A stretch of DNA of 64,000 nucleotides from Arthrobacter sp. AFG7.2 (GTDB taxonomy: Bacteria > Actinomycetota > Actinomycetes > Actinomycetales > Micrococcaceae), in NCBI RefSeq assembly GCF_002892835.1, contig NZ_PJMB01000004.1:310001-374000 (forward strand), written 5' to 3'. A model generated the notes under the pieces. That model searched no databases and was not told the DNA's origin. It saw nothing but the letters and a program-made list of their open reading frames with translations. Below, one piece after another: positions 7,565 to 15,888 of this stretch. Numbering within the stretch: position 1 is the stretch's first letter; each line of letters starts with the position of its first letter. Made by a program: the position numbers and the translations under genes.

Positions 7565-9052
7565 ATGACTCTCAACAAGTTCAACCTGCCTGACGTCGGC
7601 GAAGGCCTCACCGAGGCCGAAATCGTCTCCTGGAAGGTCAAGCCGGGTGACGCCGTCGCCATCAATGACGTCCTCTGCGAGATAGAGACTGCCAAGTCCC
7701 TCGTGGAACTGCCCTCACCCTTCGCCGGGACCGTCACCGAACTGCTGGTTCCTGAAGGGGTGACCATCGACGTCGGCACTGCCATCATCAGCGTCAGCGA
7801 CGACGTTGCCGGAGACCCGAGCCCGGCCGATGTCCGCGCGCCGGAGGCTCCAGCGCAGCCGCTCTACGGCAGGCTTCCAGCGTCCGACGACGGCACAACG
7901 GACAGTGCGCCGGCCACGGACAGCGCCTTAGCGGGCGGCCCGCTGGTGGGCTCCGGCCCCAAGGCCGACGCCGTCAAGCGCCGTCCGCGGAAGGCGGCGC
8001 CCGCTTCTGCCATCACCGCCAACGCCCCCGAGGTGGAACCCGTCCAGCCCCATTCAGCGGCCGAAGTGACGCAGGCTGCGGGCCCGGCAACCAGCCCGGC
8101 CGACGCCGTGGACAACCGCCCGACCTTCGGCGGCACCATCACCGGCCTGGTTAACCGGGTGCTCGCAAAGCCGCCGGTGCGCAAGATTGCGCGGGATCTG
8201 GGCATCGACCTGGCGGATGTGGTGGCCACCGGGTCCCGCGGCGAGGTGACCCGCGAGGACCTGGTGAGCTACCAGGCCCAGCGGGACGCGGAACTGGACA
8301 AGGCGGACGGCTTTTGGGGCAAGGCGGGCAAGCCGCAGGACCAGCGGATCGAGCGGATCCCGGTCAAGGGTGTCCGTAAAGCTACGGCAAAAGCAATGGT
8401 GGACTCGGCCTTCGCAGCACCGCATGTCAGCATCTTCGTGGACGTGGATGCCAGCCGCACCATGGAATTCGTCAAGAGGCTCAAGGCCTCGCGGGACTTT
8501 GAGGGCATCAAGGTGTCCCCGCTGCTCATCCTTGCCAAGGCAGTGATCTGGGCGGCCGCACGGAACCCCAGCGTCAATGCCACGTGGGTGGACGATGCCG
8601 ACGGGACTGACGGCGCAGAGATCCAGGTCAAGCACTACATGAACCTAGGCATTGCTGCCGCCACTCCGCGCGGCCTAATGGTGCCGAACATCAAGAACGC
8701 CCAGGACCTGTCCCTGAAGGAACTGGCGCTTGCGCTGAACAATTTGGCCGTCACTGCCAGGGCGGGAAAGACCAAACCTGCCGAAATGCAGGGCGGAACG
8801 CTCACCATCACCAACATCGGAGCCTTGGGAATCGATACCGGCACGCCCATCATCAACCCGGGCGAGGTTGCCATTGTGGCCTTTGGAACCATCAAGCAGA
8901 AGCCCTGGGTCCTTGACGGGGAAGTGATCCCGCGCTGGATCACCACACTCGGCGGTTCCTTCGACCACCGGGTGGTGGACGGCGACCTGTCCGCCCGCTT
9001 CATGGCCGATGTCGCCGCCATCCTGGAGGAGCCTGCCCTCCTCCTGGACTAG
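7565..9052 (+). CDS. bkdC: Dihydrolipoamide acyltransferase (E2) of the 2-oxoacid dehydrogenase
   Basis: 495 residues with the usual three-part layout. A single lipoyl domain fills residues 3-80, with the lipoylated lysine K44 in ETAKSLVE. A long Ala/Pro-rich linker spans about 85-195. A peripheral-subunit-binding domain ([18 protein letters not shown]) lies near 200-235. The catalytic domain occupies 260-495 and ends with FDHRVVDGD, holding catalytic H468 and D472. The enzyme forms the complex core and moves the acyl group from lipoyl to coenzyme A. One lipoyl domain only, as in branched-chain E2s. It closes the E1-alpha, E1-beta, E2 set; E3 is absent from the neighbourhood. Confidence 0.92.
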   Translation: MTLNKFNLPDVGEGLTEAEIVSWKVKPGDAVAINDVLCEIETAKSLVELPSPFAGTVTELLVPEGVTIDVGTAIISVSDDVAGDPSPADVRAPEAPAQPLYGRLPASDDGTTDSAPATDSALAGGPLVGSGPKADAVKRRPRKAAPASAITANAPEVEPVQPHSAAEVTQAAGPATSPADAVDNRPTFGGTITGLVNRVLAKPPVRKIARDLGIDLADVVATGSRGEVTREDLVSYQAQRDAELDKADGFWGKAGKPQDQRIERIPVKGVRKATAKAMVDSAFAAPHVSIFVDVDASRTMEFVKRLKASRDFEGIKVSPLLILAKAVIWAAARNPSVNATWVDDADGTDGAEIQVKHYMNLGIAAATPRGLMVPNIKNAQDLSLKELALALNNLAVTARAGKTKPAEMQGGTLTITNIGALGIDTGTPIINPGEVAIVAFGTIKQKPWVLDGEVIPRWITTLGGSFDHRVVDGDLSARFMADVAAILEEPALLLD

Positions 9053-9061
9053 GGCAGCGCA

Positions 9062-9679
9062 GTGGCCATCAATAACAGTGCCATCCGGGCAAAGAACAGG
9101 ACCGCCCGCTGGCTGACGGAGGCGTTCCAGCCTCCGGTGGTGGTGAGCGTCCAGCTGCTGGTCAGCCCCGTGTCGCAGCCCGGCTTCCCGGGAACCATGG
9201 GCTACGGCGCGCTGGCCGCGCTGTTCGTCTGTGTGCTTCCGCTGTTTGTCCTGCTGATGCTGGTCCGGCAGGGAAAGGTAACCGATCACCTTGTCAGTGA
9301 CCGCCGGCAGCGGGCGCCTGTGCTCCTGATGGCGCTGGCCTCCATCCTGGCCGGGCTCCTGGTCCTCACGGCAGCGGGTGCGCCGCACAGTGTTGTGGCG
9401 ATGGTGCTCGCAGTGGTGTCGGGGGTAGTGGTGCTGGCCGGAGTCAGCCCGTTCTGGAAGATCAGCGGGCATGCGGCTGCCATGTCTTCAGCTGCAGTGA
9501 TCGGTGTGCTTATGCTCGGGCCGGTGTGGCTCCCGCTGCTGCTCCTGATACCTGCCGTCGGCTGGTCCAGGGTGGTGCTGCGCGCGCATTCTGCTGCCCA
9601 GGTGGTCGCCGGATCGCTCTTTGGGGGCGTGGTGATGGCCGGGATCTGGTGGGCACTCCAGAAGTGGATGGTGGCGTAG
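9062..9679 (+). CDS. PAP2-superfamily-like integral membrane protein
   Basis: 205 residues from a GTG start ten bases after the E2 stop, so probably the last gene of the dehydrogenase operon. About five or six membrane segments. SGHAAAMSS near residue 135 and RVVLRAHSAAQVVAG near 170 match the second and third phosphatase motifs of type-2 phosphatidic acid phosphatases (SGH; SRxxxxxHxxxD), but the first motif (KxxxxxxRP) is not clean; KVTDHLVSDRRQRAP near 75-90 may be its degenerate form, and the Asp of motif three is replaced by Gln. It may be a lipid phosphatase with changed active site or a non-catalytic relative. Functional link to the dehydrogenase is not evident. Confidence 0.65.
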   Translation: MAINNSAIRAKNRTARWLTEAFQPPVVVSVQLLVSPVSQPGFPGTMGYGALAALFVCVLPLFVLLMLVRQGKVTDHLVSDRRQRAPVLLMALASILAGLLVLTAAGAPHSVVAMVLAVVSGVVVLAGVSPFWKISGHAAAMSSAAVIGVLMLGPVWLPLLLLIPAVGWSRVVLRAHSAAQVVAGSLFGGVVMAGIWWALQKWMVA

Positions 9680-9687
9680 GCCGGACC

Positions 9688-10023
9688 TCAGTAGGCGGTG
9701 TAAGCCGTCAGCATTTCCAGGGAGGCCGGGTCCACCGACGTGCCCAGGGCCACTGCTGCGCCCGTCATGAGGACAGCCATGGCCGTTGCCATGCCGGCCC
9801 AGGCCGTCAGGAGTTTCCAGTCTTCGCGCAGCACGCTGCCTACGGTCTCGGGAAGCTTGAGCCCGGGCGTGATGAGGTTGGGCGCGCTGTCCACGCTGCC
9901 GTCGTCCAGCAAAGCCACCACGCGGTCATTGCTGTGGTCAACACGCATGGAGCAGATGTGGTTGCCGTGCCGGGCAAGGAGAATGTCGTGTCCGGGCAGG
10001 TGTCGGCGCTGGAGAGAAATCAT
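9688..10023 (-). CDS. Hypothetical protein with one C-terminal membrane helix
   Basis: 111 residues from the ATG at 10023, preceded on this strand by GAGGGGCACC; a longer reading to 10077 adds an unlikely Pro-rich start. The N-terminal half is hydrophilic, with segments DILLARHGNHICSMRVDHSNDRV-like in character (His-rich, residues 12-35) and a TPGLKLPETVGSVL stretch; residues 72-95 form a membrane helix (AWAGMATAMAVLM...). It converges on the PAP2-like gene with only 8 bases between stops. I do not recognise the family; a small tail-anchored protein typical of this genus is the best description. Confidence 0.6.
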   Translation of the reverse strand: MISLQRRHLPGHDILLARHGNHICSMRVDHSNDRVVALLDDGSVDSAPNLITPGLKLPETVGSVLREDWKLLTAWAGMATAMAVLMTGAAVALGTSVDPASLEMLTAYTAY

Positions 10024-10123
10024 GGTGCCCCTCGGTGGTGGTGGTTGCTGGTGTCCGCACCGTTGGGGGCTTTTCAATTTTATCGCCCGGGTTTGCCCGA
10101 GAACGCGGTTTCAGGGGTGAGAA

Positions 10124-10162
10124 CGGACACCATGCGGAGGCGTGTCTTCCGCATGGTGTCCG
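10124..10162 (-). terminator. Strong hairpin after the universal stress protein gene
   Basis: Perfect 15-bp arms at 10124-10138 and 10148-10162 with a 9-base loop. It lies nine bases beyond the stop of the stress protein gene. A T-run is weak on this strand, but the stem is long and GC-rich. Confidence 0.7.
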
Positions 10163-10171
10163 AAAAGTCTG

Positions 10172-10600
10172 CTAGTCGGCGTCGTAGGTGTTGGCGATGT
10201 AGACGTCACAGGGTGCGTTGTGGGCGACGCTGTTGGCTACGCTGCCAAGCACGCGCCCGATGCCATGCATCCGGCGGTTTCCCACCACGATGATCCGCGC
10301 TTCCGTCCGCAGGGCTTCCTTGATGAGCGCGTCCGCAGGCCTGCCGCGGGCGGCAGAGTACGATACCTTGACGTCCCTGCCCAGCGATTCCGCCACTGTC
10401 CGCGCCACATGCTCCGCTGCATCTGCGTCGGACACGATCCAGCGGTCACTGCCGCTGCCGAAAACTTCGGTCTTGTCACTGTCGAAGGCTGACACCACGT
10501 GGAGTGAGGCGCCGAGGGCTGCTGCAAGATCTCGCGCTGACTCGGCTGCCTTTTTTGCAGTTGCGCTGCCGTCCACCCCTACAACGATGATTCCGCTCAT
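10172..10600 (-). CDS. Universal stress protein (UspA family)
   Basis: 142 residues, a single Usp domain. It starts MSGIIVVGVDGSATAKKA and near the C-terminus has GNRRMHGIGRVLGSVANSVA, corresponding to the ATP-binding loop pattern G-x2-G-x9-G-[ST] of nucleotide-binding Usp proteins, although the first glycine pair is imperfect (GNRRMHG). The protein is cytoplasmic and presumably binds ATP; a stress or dormancy role is known for the family only. Good ribosome site AAAGGAGCACAC before the ATG. It has its own strong terminator and appears monocistronic, 44 bases downstream of an aminotransferase gene on the same strand. Confidence 0.9.
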   Translation of the reverse strand: MSGIIVVGVDGSATAKKAAESARDLAAALGASLHVVSAFDSDKTEVFGSGSDRWIVSDADAAEHVARTVAESLGRDVKVSYSAARGRPADALIKEALRTEARIIVVGNRRMHGIGRVLGSVANSVAHNAPCDVYIANTYDAD

Positions 10601-10644
10601 GTGTGCTCCTTTGCTTGGTTTCTGTAGCGCTGGTCACGCCTACG

Positions 10645-11937
10645 CTACAGCGCGGCGATGGCTTCCTGAAGCACCGGTGCCAGGCGGCGCACACCTTCCT
10701 CGATGGCTTCCGGTGGCACGGCACTGAAGGCAAGGCGCAGCTTGTTGGACGGTTCGTCCGACGGCGTGAAGGCGGCGCCCGGGATGAACACGACGCCGGC
10801 GTCGATTGCCTTGTGCAGCAGGGGATAGGTGTCGATGCCTTCCGGCAGTGTCACCCACACAAAGAAGCCGCCTTCAGGATCGGTCCAGGTGGTCCCGGCC
10901 GGCATGTGGCCGGCCAGGGCAGAGAGCATGGCGCTGCAGCGTTCGGCGTACAGTCCACGGTACGTCTCGATCTGGCCCTTCCAGTCGTACTCGCGCAGGT
11001 ACGCGGAGACGAGCATTTGGTTGAATGCCGGCGGGCACAGGGTCACTGATTCCGCGGCCAGGTAGTAACGGCGCTGCAGGTGTTCGGGGACGAGTGCCCA
11101 GCCAATCCGCAGCCCGGGCGCAAAGATTTTTGAGAAGGAACCCATGTAGATAACGTCGTCCGGGTTGTCCGCGCGGAGGGGCGTCAAGGCTTCGCCGGAA
11201 TAACGCAGCAGGCCGTAAGGGTTGTCCTCGAGGACCAAAATATTCGCTTTGCGGCATATGTTAACCACCTGCTGGCGCCGCTCCCTGGCCAGCGTAATCC
11301 CGGAGGGGTTGTTGAAGTTGGGGATGGTGTAGAGGAACTTGATGTTTTTGCCGGCCAGTTGCAGGGCCGCAATCCTTGCCTCGAGCAGCTCGGGAACCAG
11401 TCCGTCGCTGTCCATCCCCACCGTTTCCACCTGGACCTGGTATGCCTCGAAGGTGTTGAGAGCGCCCACATAGGTTGGATCCTCGACGAGGACCACGTCG
11501 CCGGGGTTGCAGAAGACTTTGGTGGCGACGTCCTGTGCGGATTGCGAGCCGGCGGTGATCACCACATTCTGAGGCAGCGCGTCCCGGATGCCTTCTGCGG
11601 CCATCACCTCACAAATCTGGGTACGGAGCTCCTCGGACCCCTGGCCGCTGCTGTACTGCAGGGCCGTCAGGCCGTCCTCCCCGATGATTTTCGCCGCCGT
11701 AGCCGCCAGCCTGTCCAACGGCAGGGACTGCAGGTAGGGGCTTCCGCCGGCGAGGGAGACAAGGCCAGGCCGCATGGAGATGTCAAAGACATCGCGCACT
11801 GCTGACTGCCGGATGTTGGCGGCCCGTTCTGAAAAGAGTTCTTCATGGCGGTGTGCGGACGTCGCCGCCCGTTCGATGGCATCAATGGCTTCTGCTGGCA
11901 GCGTCCCTGCTGCGGCGTCGAGTGTCTCGTGGCTCAC
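10645..11937 (-). CDS. PLP-dependent aminotransferase (2-aminoadipate / valine-pyruvate type, MocR-related fold)
   Basis: 430-residue class I/II aminotransferase resembling LysN and the catalytic part of MocR regulators, without their DNA-binding N-terminus. Visible: LAGGSPYLQSLP near 63-75, IPNFNNPSG (PLP phosphate and pyridine region), LEDNPYGLLRY with the Asp contacting the pyridine nitrogen, and the Schiff-base lysine in GSFSKIFAPGLRIGW. Substrates of relatives include 2-aminoadipate, kynurenine, aromatic and branched amino acids; the exact one is open. It starts at a GTG (11937) lying six bases after TATCCT, which suggests a leaderless mRNA. No biosynthetic partners are adjacent. Confidence 0.85.
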   Translation of the reverse strand: MSHETLDAAAGTLPAEAIDAIERAATSAHRHEELFSERAANIRQSAVRDVFDISMRPGLVSLAGGSPYLQSLPLDRLAATAAKIIGEDGLTALQYSSGQGSEELRTQICEVMAAEGIRDALPQNVVITAGSQSAQDVATKVFCNPGDVVLVEDPTYVGALNTFEAYQVQVETVGMDSDGLVPELLEARIAALQLAGKNIKFLYTIPNFNNPSGITLARERRQQVVNICRKANILVLEDNPYGLLRYSGEALTPLRADNPDDVIYMGSFSKIFAPGLRIGWALVPEHLQRRYYLAAESVTLCPPAFNQMLVSAYLREYDWKGQIETYRGLYAERCSAMLSALAGHMPAGTTWTDPEGGFFVWVTLPEGIDTYPLLHKAIDAGVVFIPGAAFTPSDEPSNKLRLAFSAVPPEAIEEGVRRLAPVLQEAIAAL

Positions 11938-11943
11938 ATCATC

Positions 11944-11949
11944 AGGATA
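11944..11949 (-). promoter_or_regulatory. -10 box TATCCT, leaderless start
   Basis: On the minus strand TATCCT is followed by six bases and then the GTG start at 11937. No ribosome binding site is present between them. Confidence 0.5.
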
Positions 11950-12003
11950 CAGCGAGGTGTTGCCTAAAAAGCAACAGTTGTTTATCTCAAGGCCTGCCGT
12001 CGG

Positions 12004-12825
12004 CTAATGATCGAGCGCCAAAGCATCAGCCAGGCTACGTCCGTTGACGTAGATTTCTGCCCTGATCGCACCTGCGGCTGCCACCGCCGTCTGCGTAAGC
12101 TGGGCTTCCAGCCGGGGAAGGTCACAGGCTCCGCCCGGCCGAAGGGTGCCGGCAAGGTACACCGTAACGGTGGTGCCATCGAAGCTGCCCGAGAGGAACT
12201 TCAGCCGCGAAGCGGCCAGGGCGTTGTACAGCTCCCGGTCCTGCTCCGGGAGCGCTGCCCTGCCCGGGGACCGCAGCAGGGCTCCGACCGCAGCAGGAAG
12301 GGCCTCCCCTTCAGCGGCGGTTTCGTGGGCTATGCCCACCAGGCTGTCGTTGCAGCCAAAGCGCACGCCGTTCTTGCCGCCGTCGTCGAGGAGTACGTAG
12401 TACGAGATCACCGTTGTTGTGGTGCCTGCCCGGATGGTGGGCCCGGGAGAGGTGGGCGTTTCCCGGTCTTCAGTCTCCTGCCCGCTTTCCGGAGCGGCGG
12501 CCGTTGTTTCGGGGGCACTTGATGCCGGGGCGGGTAGCGTCCGGGGGCCGGCGGAGAGGCCGGGCGGCGCCGGGTCCGTCCAGGGTTCTGAAGAACCGGC
12601 CGTACCTGCTGGTGCAGGATCCGGCAGCTGGGATGCAGGGGCGGCAGGCAGCGGTGCAGCGGGCGGAGTGCTGCTACTGATCGCCAGCGGAGCGGAAGGT
12701 GCGGGCGCGGAGCCGGGAGAGGGCTGTATCCCGCAAGCGCCGAGCCAGAACGGAAGTGCCAAGCCCGCTGCTGCGGCCGCGCGCAGCCCTGCCCGCCGTC
12801 GTCCTTCACTCCACCTTGCCGGCAT
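12004..12825 (-). CDS. GerMN-domain lipoprotein
   Basis: 273 residues. Residues 1-31 form a lipoprotein signal with lipobox LGAC (C31). Residues 32-130 are a Pro/Ala/Ser-rich disordered linker. Residues about 135-270 match the GerMN (sporulation / spore germination) domain: TTVISYYVLLDDGG, a central EGEALPAAVGALL, and DGTTVTVYLAGTL...LEAQLTQTAVA. In actinobacteria, which lack this type of sporulation here, such lipoproteins are thought to sit on the outer face of the membrane; in mycobacteria a relative (LpqB) is linked to the MtrAB system, but MtrAB is not present here. Role in this organism unknown. GGGGCAGGC precedes the ATG. Confidence 0.8.
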   Translation of the reverse strand: MPARWSEGRRRAGLRAAAAAGLALPFWLGACGIQPSPGSAPAPSAPLAISSSTPPAAPLPAAPASQLPDPAPAGTAGSSEPWTDPAPPGLSAGPRTLPAPASSAPETTAAAPESGQETEDRETPTSPGPTIRAGTTTTVISYYVLLDDGGKNGVRFGCNDSLVGIAHETAAEGEALPAAVGALLRSPGRAALPEQDRELYNALAASRLKFLSGSFDGTTVTVYLAGTLRPGGACDLPRLEAQLTQTAVAAAGAIRAEIYVNGRSLADALALDH

Positions 12826-12978
12826 GCCTGCCCCGCAATCCTGTCCCGGTCCGGTGGATTAACGTTACGGCCGGTGCTTGAACACGGAAATGCCGCAGAG
12901 GTACCGGTTAGGACAAGAGTTGGTCACGGTGCCGCGGCGGCAGCGGTGTTCCGGCAGCGAGTGCCGGACCCCCGGCCT

Positions 12979-14223
12979 TCAGGAGGCCGGCCGGCCAGGC
13001 CACTCCCTGCCCGCCCAGGGATCGTAATCTGCGATGAGCTCCTCCTGCGCCGGACGCTCCGCCTCTGGGATGTGCTGCAGGTTCACCCGCACCCGGTACC
13101 AGAGCGAGCTCGAGCCACGCATCCCGTCCACCAGGACATCCGCAGGCTCCAGGGCCCGGACAAGGCCCGCGTGCCGGGATTTCCACTCGTCCAGGGCGGC
13201 AAGCGCCTCCGGTTTGGTCCTGGTCCTGGCGACTTCGATCAGCGGCATGGTCGACTGCCGGCGGCCTGAGCCGTCGCCGCTGCGCGGGGGCTTCTCAGCC
13301 GGGCCAAGCTCCGCGGCCAGCGCCAGGAGCCCGTCCAGTGCACCCGTGGCGTCATCAATACCTGCATGCGGATCACCGATGTCCGCGAAGCGCTGTGGCA
13401 CGGTGAGAACCGTGAACTGTTCGGGCCGGGCGGTGCGGACCTCCTCCCACGTCAACGGGGTGGAGACCCTGGCGTCCGGCAGTGGCCGCACCGAATAGGC
13501 GGAAGCAACCGTCCGGTCCTTCGCGTTTTGGTTGAAGTCCACAAAGACGCTTTCGCCGCGCTCCTCCTTCCACCACCGGGCGGTGGCAAGCCCGGGCGCC
13601 CGGTTCTCCACTTCCCGGGCAAGGGTTTCGGCCGCCAGGCGCACGTCCCGGTAGGACCACTGCGGCGCGATCCGCACCAGGATGTGAAGCCCCCGTGACC
13701 CGCTGGTCTTTGGCCAACCCACCAGGCCTGCATCCCCGAGCACGTCCCGCGCCACGAACGCAGCGTCCACGATCTGCGACCAGTCCACACCCGGCATGGG
13801 ATCAAGGTCCACGCGAAGCTCGTCGGGGTGTTCAAGGTCCTCCGCGCGGACCGGATGGGGATTCAGGTCGAGGCAGCCGAGGTTAACCACCCACGCCAGG
13901 CCTGCAGCGTCCCGGATCACTGCCTCCTCTGCTGAGGTCCCCGACGCGTAACGCAGTGTGGCCGTATCGATGAAGTCCGGGTGGTTCTCCGGCACGCGCT
14001 TTTGGAAGAACGGCTCAGCGTCGATGCCCTTGGGGAAGCGCTTGAGGACCATCGGGCGCCCGCCGGCACCACGGAGTGCACCATCCGCCACGGCCAGGTA
14101 GTACTGCACCAGGTCCAGCTTCGTCAGCCCCGGCCCGGGAAACAGCACCTTGTCCGGGCTGGAAATCCGGACCTCTTTGCCGGCAACGGTGAGGATCTCG
14201 GCCGGGGTCTTTGAGGGGCTCAT
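12979..14223 (-). CDS. ligD: Stand-alone LigD-type primase-polymerase (NHEJ) with C-terminal extension
   Basis: 414 residues. Residues 10-300 form the archaeo-eukaryotic primase-type polymerase domain of LigD: metal-binding RVDLDP with D139 and D141, the KTSGSRGLH motif (172-180) holding the nucleotide-binding Ser/Arg/His, and VFVDFNQNAKDRT with the third metal aspartate D229. No ligase or nuclease domain is fused, and no Ku gene is adjacent. Residues about 325-410 are an extra domain (PLIEVARTRTKPEALAAL... SLWYRVRVNLQHIPEAERP) of a type seen in actinobacterial stand-alone homologues; its role is not known to me. Expected activity: end-filling or RNA-favouring gap synthesis at double-strand breaks. 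Starts six bases after TACCGT, suggesting a leaderless mRNA. Confidence 0.88.
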   Translation of the reverse strand: MSPSKTPAEILTVAGKEVRISSPDKVLFPGPGLTKLDLVQYYLAVADGALRGAGGRPMVLKRFPKGIDAEPFFQKRVPENHPDFIDTATLRYASGTSAEEAVIRDAAGLAWVVNLGCLDLNPHPVRAEDLEHPDELRVDLDPMPGVDWSQIVDAAFVARDVLGDAGLVGWPKTSGSRGLHILVRIAPQWSYRDVRLAAETLAREVENRAPGLATARWWKEERGESVFVDFNQNAKDRTVASAYSVRPLPDARVSTPLTWEEVRTARPEQFTVLTVPQRFADIGDPHAGIDDATGALDGLLALAAELGPAEKPPRSGDGSGRRQSTMPLIEVARTRTKPEALAALDEWKSRHAGLVRALEPADVLVDGMRGSSSLWYRVRVNLQHIPEAERPAQEELIADYDPWAGREWPGRPAS

Positions 14224-14229
14224 GCGGTC

Positions 14230-14235
14230 ACGGTA
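14230..14235 (-). promoter_or_regulatory. -10 box TACCGT, leaderless start
   Basis: On the minus strand TACCGT, six bases, then the ATG of the LigD-type gene at 14223. Confidence 0.45.
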
Positions 14236-14295
14236 GCAACCATCGCAGGCTGCAGCCAGAGCAGCAGTTCAAGGATCGGGGGGCGTTAAACGAAG

Positions 14296-14322
14296 TGCCC
14301 GGCGCAAGGGCTGCGCCGGGCA
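14296..14322 (-). terminator. Terminator after the FMN reductase gene
   Basis: Perfect 11-bp arms TGCCCGGCGCA and TGCGCCGGGCA with a 5-base loop, followed on the minus strand by a T-rich stretch (TTCGTTTAAC). Confidence 0.75.
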
Positions 14323-14336
14323 CCGGGGGAATCCGG

Positions 14337-14894
14337 TCAGGCTGCGGGCTGCGCAGCGGTGAGGGCGTCAAACACGCCCTTGATCTGCTCCACAACCTCT
14401 GCATCGTCTTTCGGGTGGACCTCGGCAAAGCGCACCATGGAGCCCGGCACGGCGAGCTTGACGTCCTCGAGGACCTGGGCCCCGGCGATGCCGGCAGCCT
14501 TACGGGCCTCGTCCTGGGCCCAGACCCCGCCGTACTGGCCGAATGCGGTCCCGACGACGGCGGTGGGCTTGCCTGCGAGGGCGCCGGCACCGAAGGGGCG
14601 GGACAGCCAGTCAATGGCGTTCTTCAGTGCTGCGGGAACGGTGCCGTTATGCTCCGGGGTAACGAGCAACAGCGTGTCCGCCTCATTGGCTGCCGCGCGC
14701 AGGGCGGCGGCAGCCTCGGGCACCTGGCCTTCGACGTCAATGTCCTCGTTGTAGAACGGGATGTTGCCGAGGCTTCCGTGGATGACTACGTCCACCTGCT
14801 CGGGCGCGTTGAGCTGGATTGCTTCGGCCAGCTTCTGGTTCGTGGACTCGGCGCGAAGGCTGCCGACAAGGGTGAGGACAGTGCTCTTGGTCAT
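14337..14894 (-). CDS. NADPH-dependent FMN reductase / flavodoxin-like oxidoreductase
   Basis: 185 residues from ATG 14894; a longer open frame reaching 15278 is an artefact overlapping the divergent TetR gene. It opens with TVLTLVGSLRAESTNQKLAEA, the phosphate-binding loop of flavodoxin-fold NADPH:FMN reductases, and contains LLVTPEHNGTVPAALKNAIDWLSRP, the signature PEYNGSxPxxLKNxxDW region with His for Tyr. GTAFGQYGGVWAQ forms the third flavin loop. Such enzymes reduce free flavin or quinones and azo dyes. It is divergent from a TetR regulator with a 22-bp operator between them, so it is probably derepressed by a redox-active or toxic compound. Confidence 0.88.
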   Translation of the reverse strand: MTKSTVLTLVGSLRAESTNQKLAEAIQLNAPEQVDVVIHGSLGNIPFYNEDIDVEGQVPEAAAALRAAANEADTLLLVTPEHNGTVPAALKNAIDWLSRPFGAGALAGKPTAVVGTAFGQYGGVWAQDEARKAAGIAGAQVLEDVKLAVPGSMVRFAEVHPKDDAEVVEQIKGVFDALTAAQPAA

Positions 14895-14969
14895 GTGAAC
14901 TCCCGGGTTGGGGCCGCGGGGAGCCGCGGCCAATTCAAAAGCAGAGGCAGTAAGTGCCTTCACCCAGAC

Positions 14970-14991
14970 TAAACGGACCGCAGTCCGTTTA
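14970..14991. promoter_or_regulatory. TetR-type operator between FMN reductase and its regulator
   Basis: Perfect inverted repeat with 9-bp arms TAAACGGAC (14970-14978) and GTCCGTTTA (14983-14991) and a CGCA centre. It lies in the 115-bp divergent region and overlaps the likely -10 element TAATAT (14990-14995) of the TetR gene, fitting joint repression of both genes. Confidence 0.8.
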
Positions 14992-15009
14992 ATATTCCCA
15001 GGGTCTAGA

Positions 15010-15642
15010 ATGACTGCTGTGAGCTTCATCCCACTGCGGCCCGGATTAGGCCCCGAGCCGCTCACCGAACGCAGCGATGCCGCCCGTAACCGGGAGCGCC
15101 TGCTGAAGGCTGCCCGGGAGCTTGTCGAGGAATGCGGTGCCGAAGGGCTGACAATGGACAGGCTCGCGGAGCAGGCCGGCGTCGGCAAGGGGACGGTTTT
15201 CCGGCGGTTTGGCAGCCGGGCCGGACTGATGCTGACCCTCCTCAGCGAGTCCGAGGCAGCATTCCAGGCCCGCTTCATGTTTGGCCCGCCGCCGCTGGGG
15301 CCGGGCGCCCGCGGGCTGGACCGGCTTATTGCGTTCGGTGCGGAACGGATTCTTTATGTCATGGAGTATGGCGAGCTGGTGCTTGCAGCCGAAAACGCTG
15401 CGCGCGGACGCTTCGAAGCCCCGCCTGCCGCACTGTGGCACCGTCACATCGAGGTGCTGCTGCGTGAAGAAGGCTTCGACGGCGATCCCTGGCTCATGGC
15501 CAGCGCCTTGAGCGCCACGCTCGATCCGGAGCGCCTGCTGACACTGGTCAAGGGTCACCACATCACGGCCGACCGGCTTGCAGCTTCATGGCGGGATCTT
15601 GTCACACGGGTGGTGGGAGATGGCAGATTACGCCACCCGTAA
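15010..15642 (+). CDS. TetR/AcrR-family regulator, probably controlling the divergent FMN reductase
   Basis: 210 residues from ATG 15010; the longer frame from 14908 would read through the operator and is rejected. Residues about 20-65 form the TetR helix-turn-helix: RERLLKAARELVEECGAEGLTMDRLAEQAGVGKGTVFRRFGSRAGLM in outline, with the usual GTVFRRF recognition helix. The C-terminal ligand domain is hydrophobic and variable. A palindromic operator sits 19 bases before the start, so autoregulation plus repression of the FMN reductase is likely. The inducer cannot be told from sequence. Confidence 0.88.
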   Translation: MTAVSFIPLRPGLGPEPLTERSDAARNRERLLKAARELVEECGAEGLTMDRLAEQAGVGKGTVFRRFGSRAGLMLTLLSESEAAFQARFMFGPPPLGPGARGLDRLIAFGAERILYVMEYGELVLAAENAARGRFEAPPAALWHRHIEVLLREEGFDGDPWLMASALSATLDPERLLTLVKGHHITADRLAASWRDLVTRVVGDGRLRHP

Positions 15643-15740
15643 CCTTCAGTCCAGTCACACCAACTTCACAGAACTATTCATAACGATCTGATACGGGCGG
15701 GTAACTTTCGGTGTCCCGGCTCGCAGTTTCCCTTCCAGCT

Positions 15741-15888
15741 TGTGATAGTTTCCTCTGGAATGTGACCCCCGACATAGTCCACCAGGGCTAGGCCCGAAGG
15801 GCTGCGGGACGCCAGCTACCCGCTGGCAAAGGACCCGGTGAAGCGGCGCAACCCCCGCTGAGCAGGGGAAAACGGAAGGATCCAGCAC
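15741..15888 (+). promoter_or_regulatory. Structured 5' leader of the opp operon
   Basis: A candidate extended -10 (TGTGATAGT, 15741-15749) is followed by serial stems: GCCC-GAA-GGGC (15792-15802), GCCAGC-TACCC-GCTGGC (15811-15827), and CCCC...GGGG with inner GC pairs (15852-15868). GGA at 15831-15833 and TCC at 15881-15883 plus CCG/CGG inside could close a larger multi-branch fold that ends right at the ribosome site GGAAGGA (15874-15880). I could not match it to SAM, cobalamin, ydaO, ykkC, glycine, TPP or T-box consensus by eye. It may be an uncharacterised regulatory RNA. Confidence 0.45.

Noticed and set aside
15741..15888. Opp leader as a SAM, cobalamin, TPP, glycine, ydaO or ykkC riboswitch
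   Set aside because: The stems and some words look similar, such as GCCAGC/GCTGGC of SAM-IV, but the conserved core strings of each class are missing. Kept as an unclassified structured leader.
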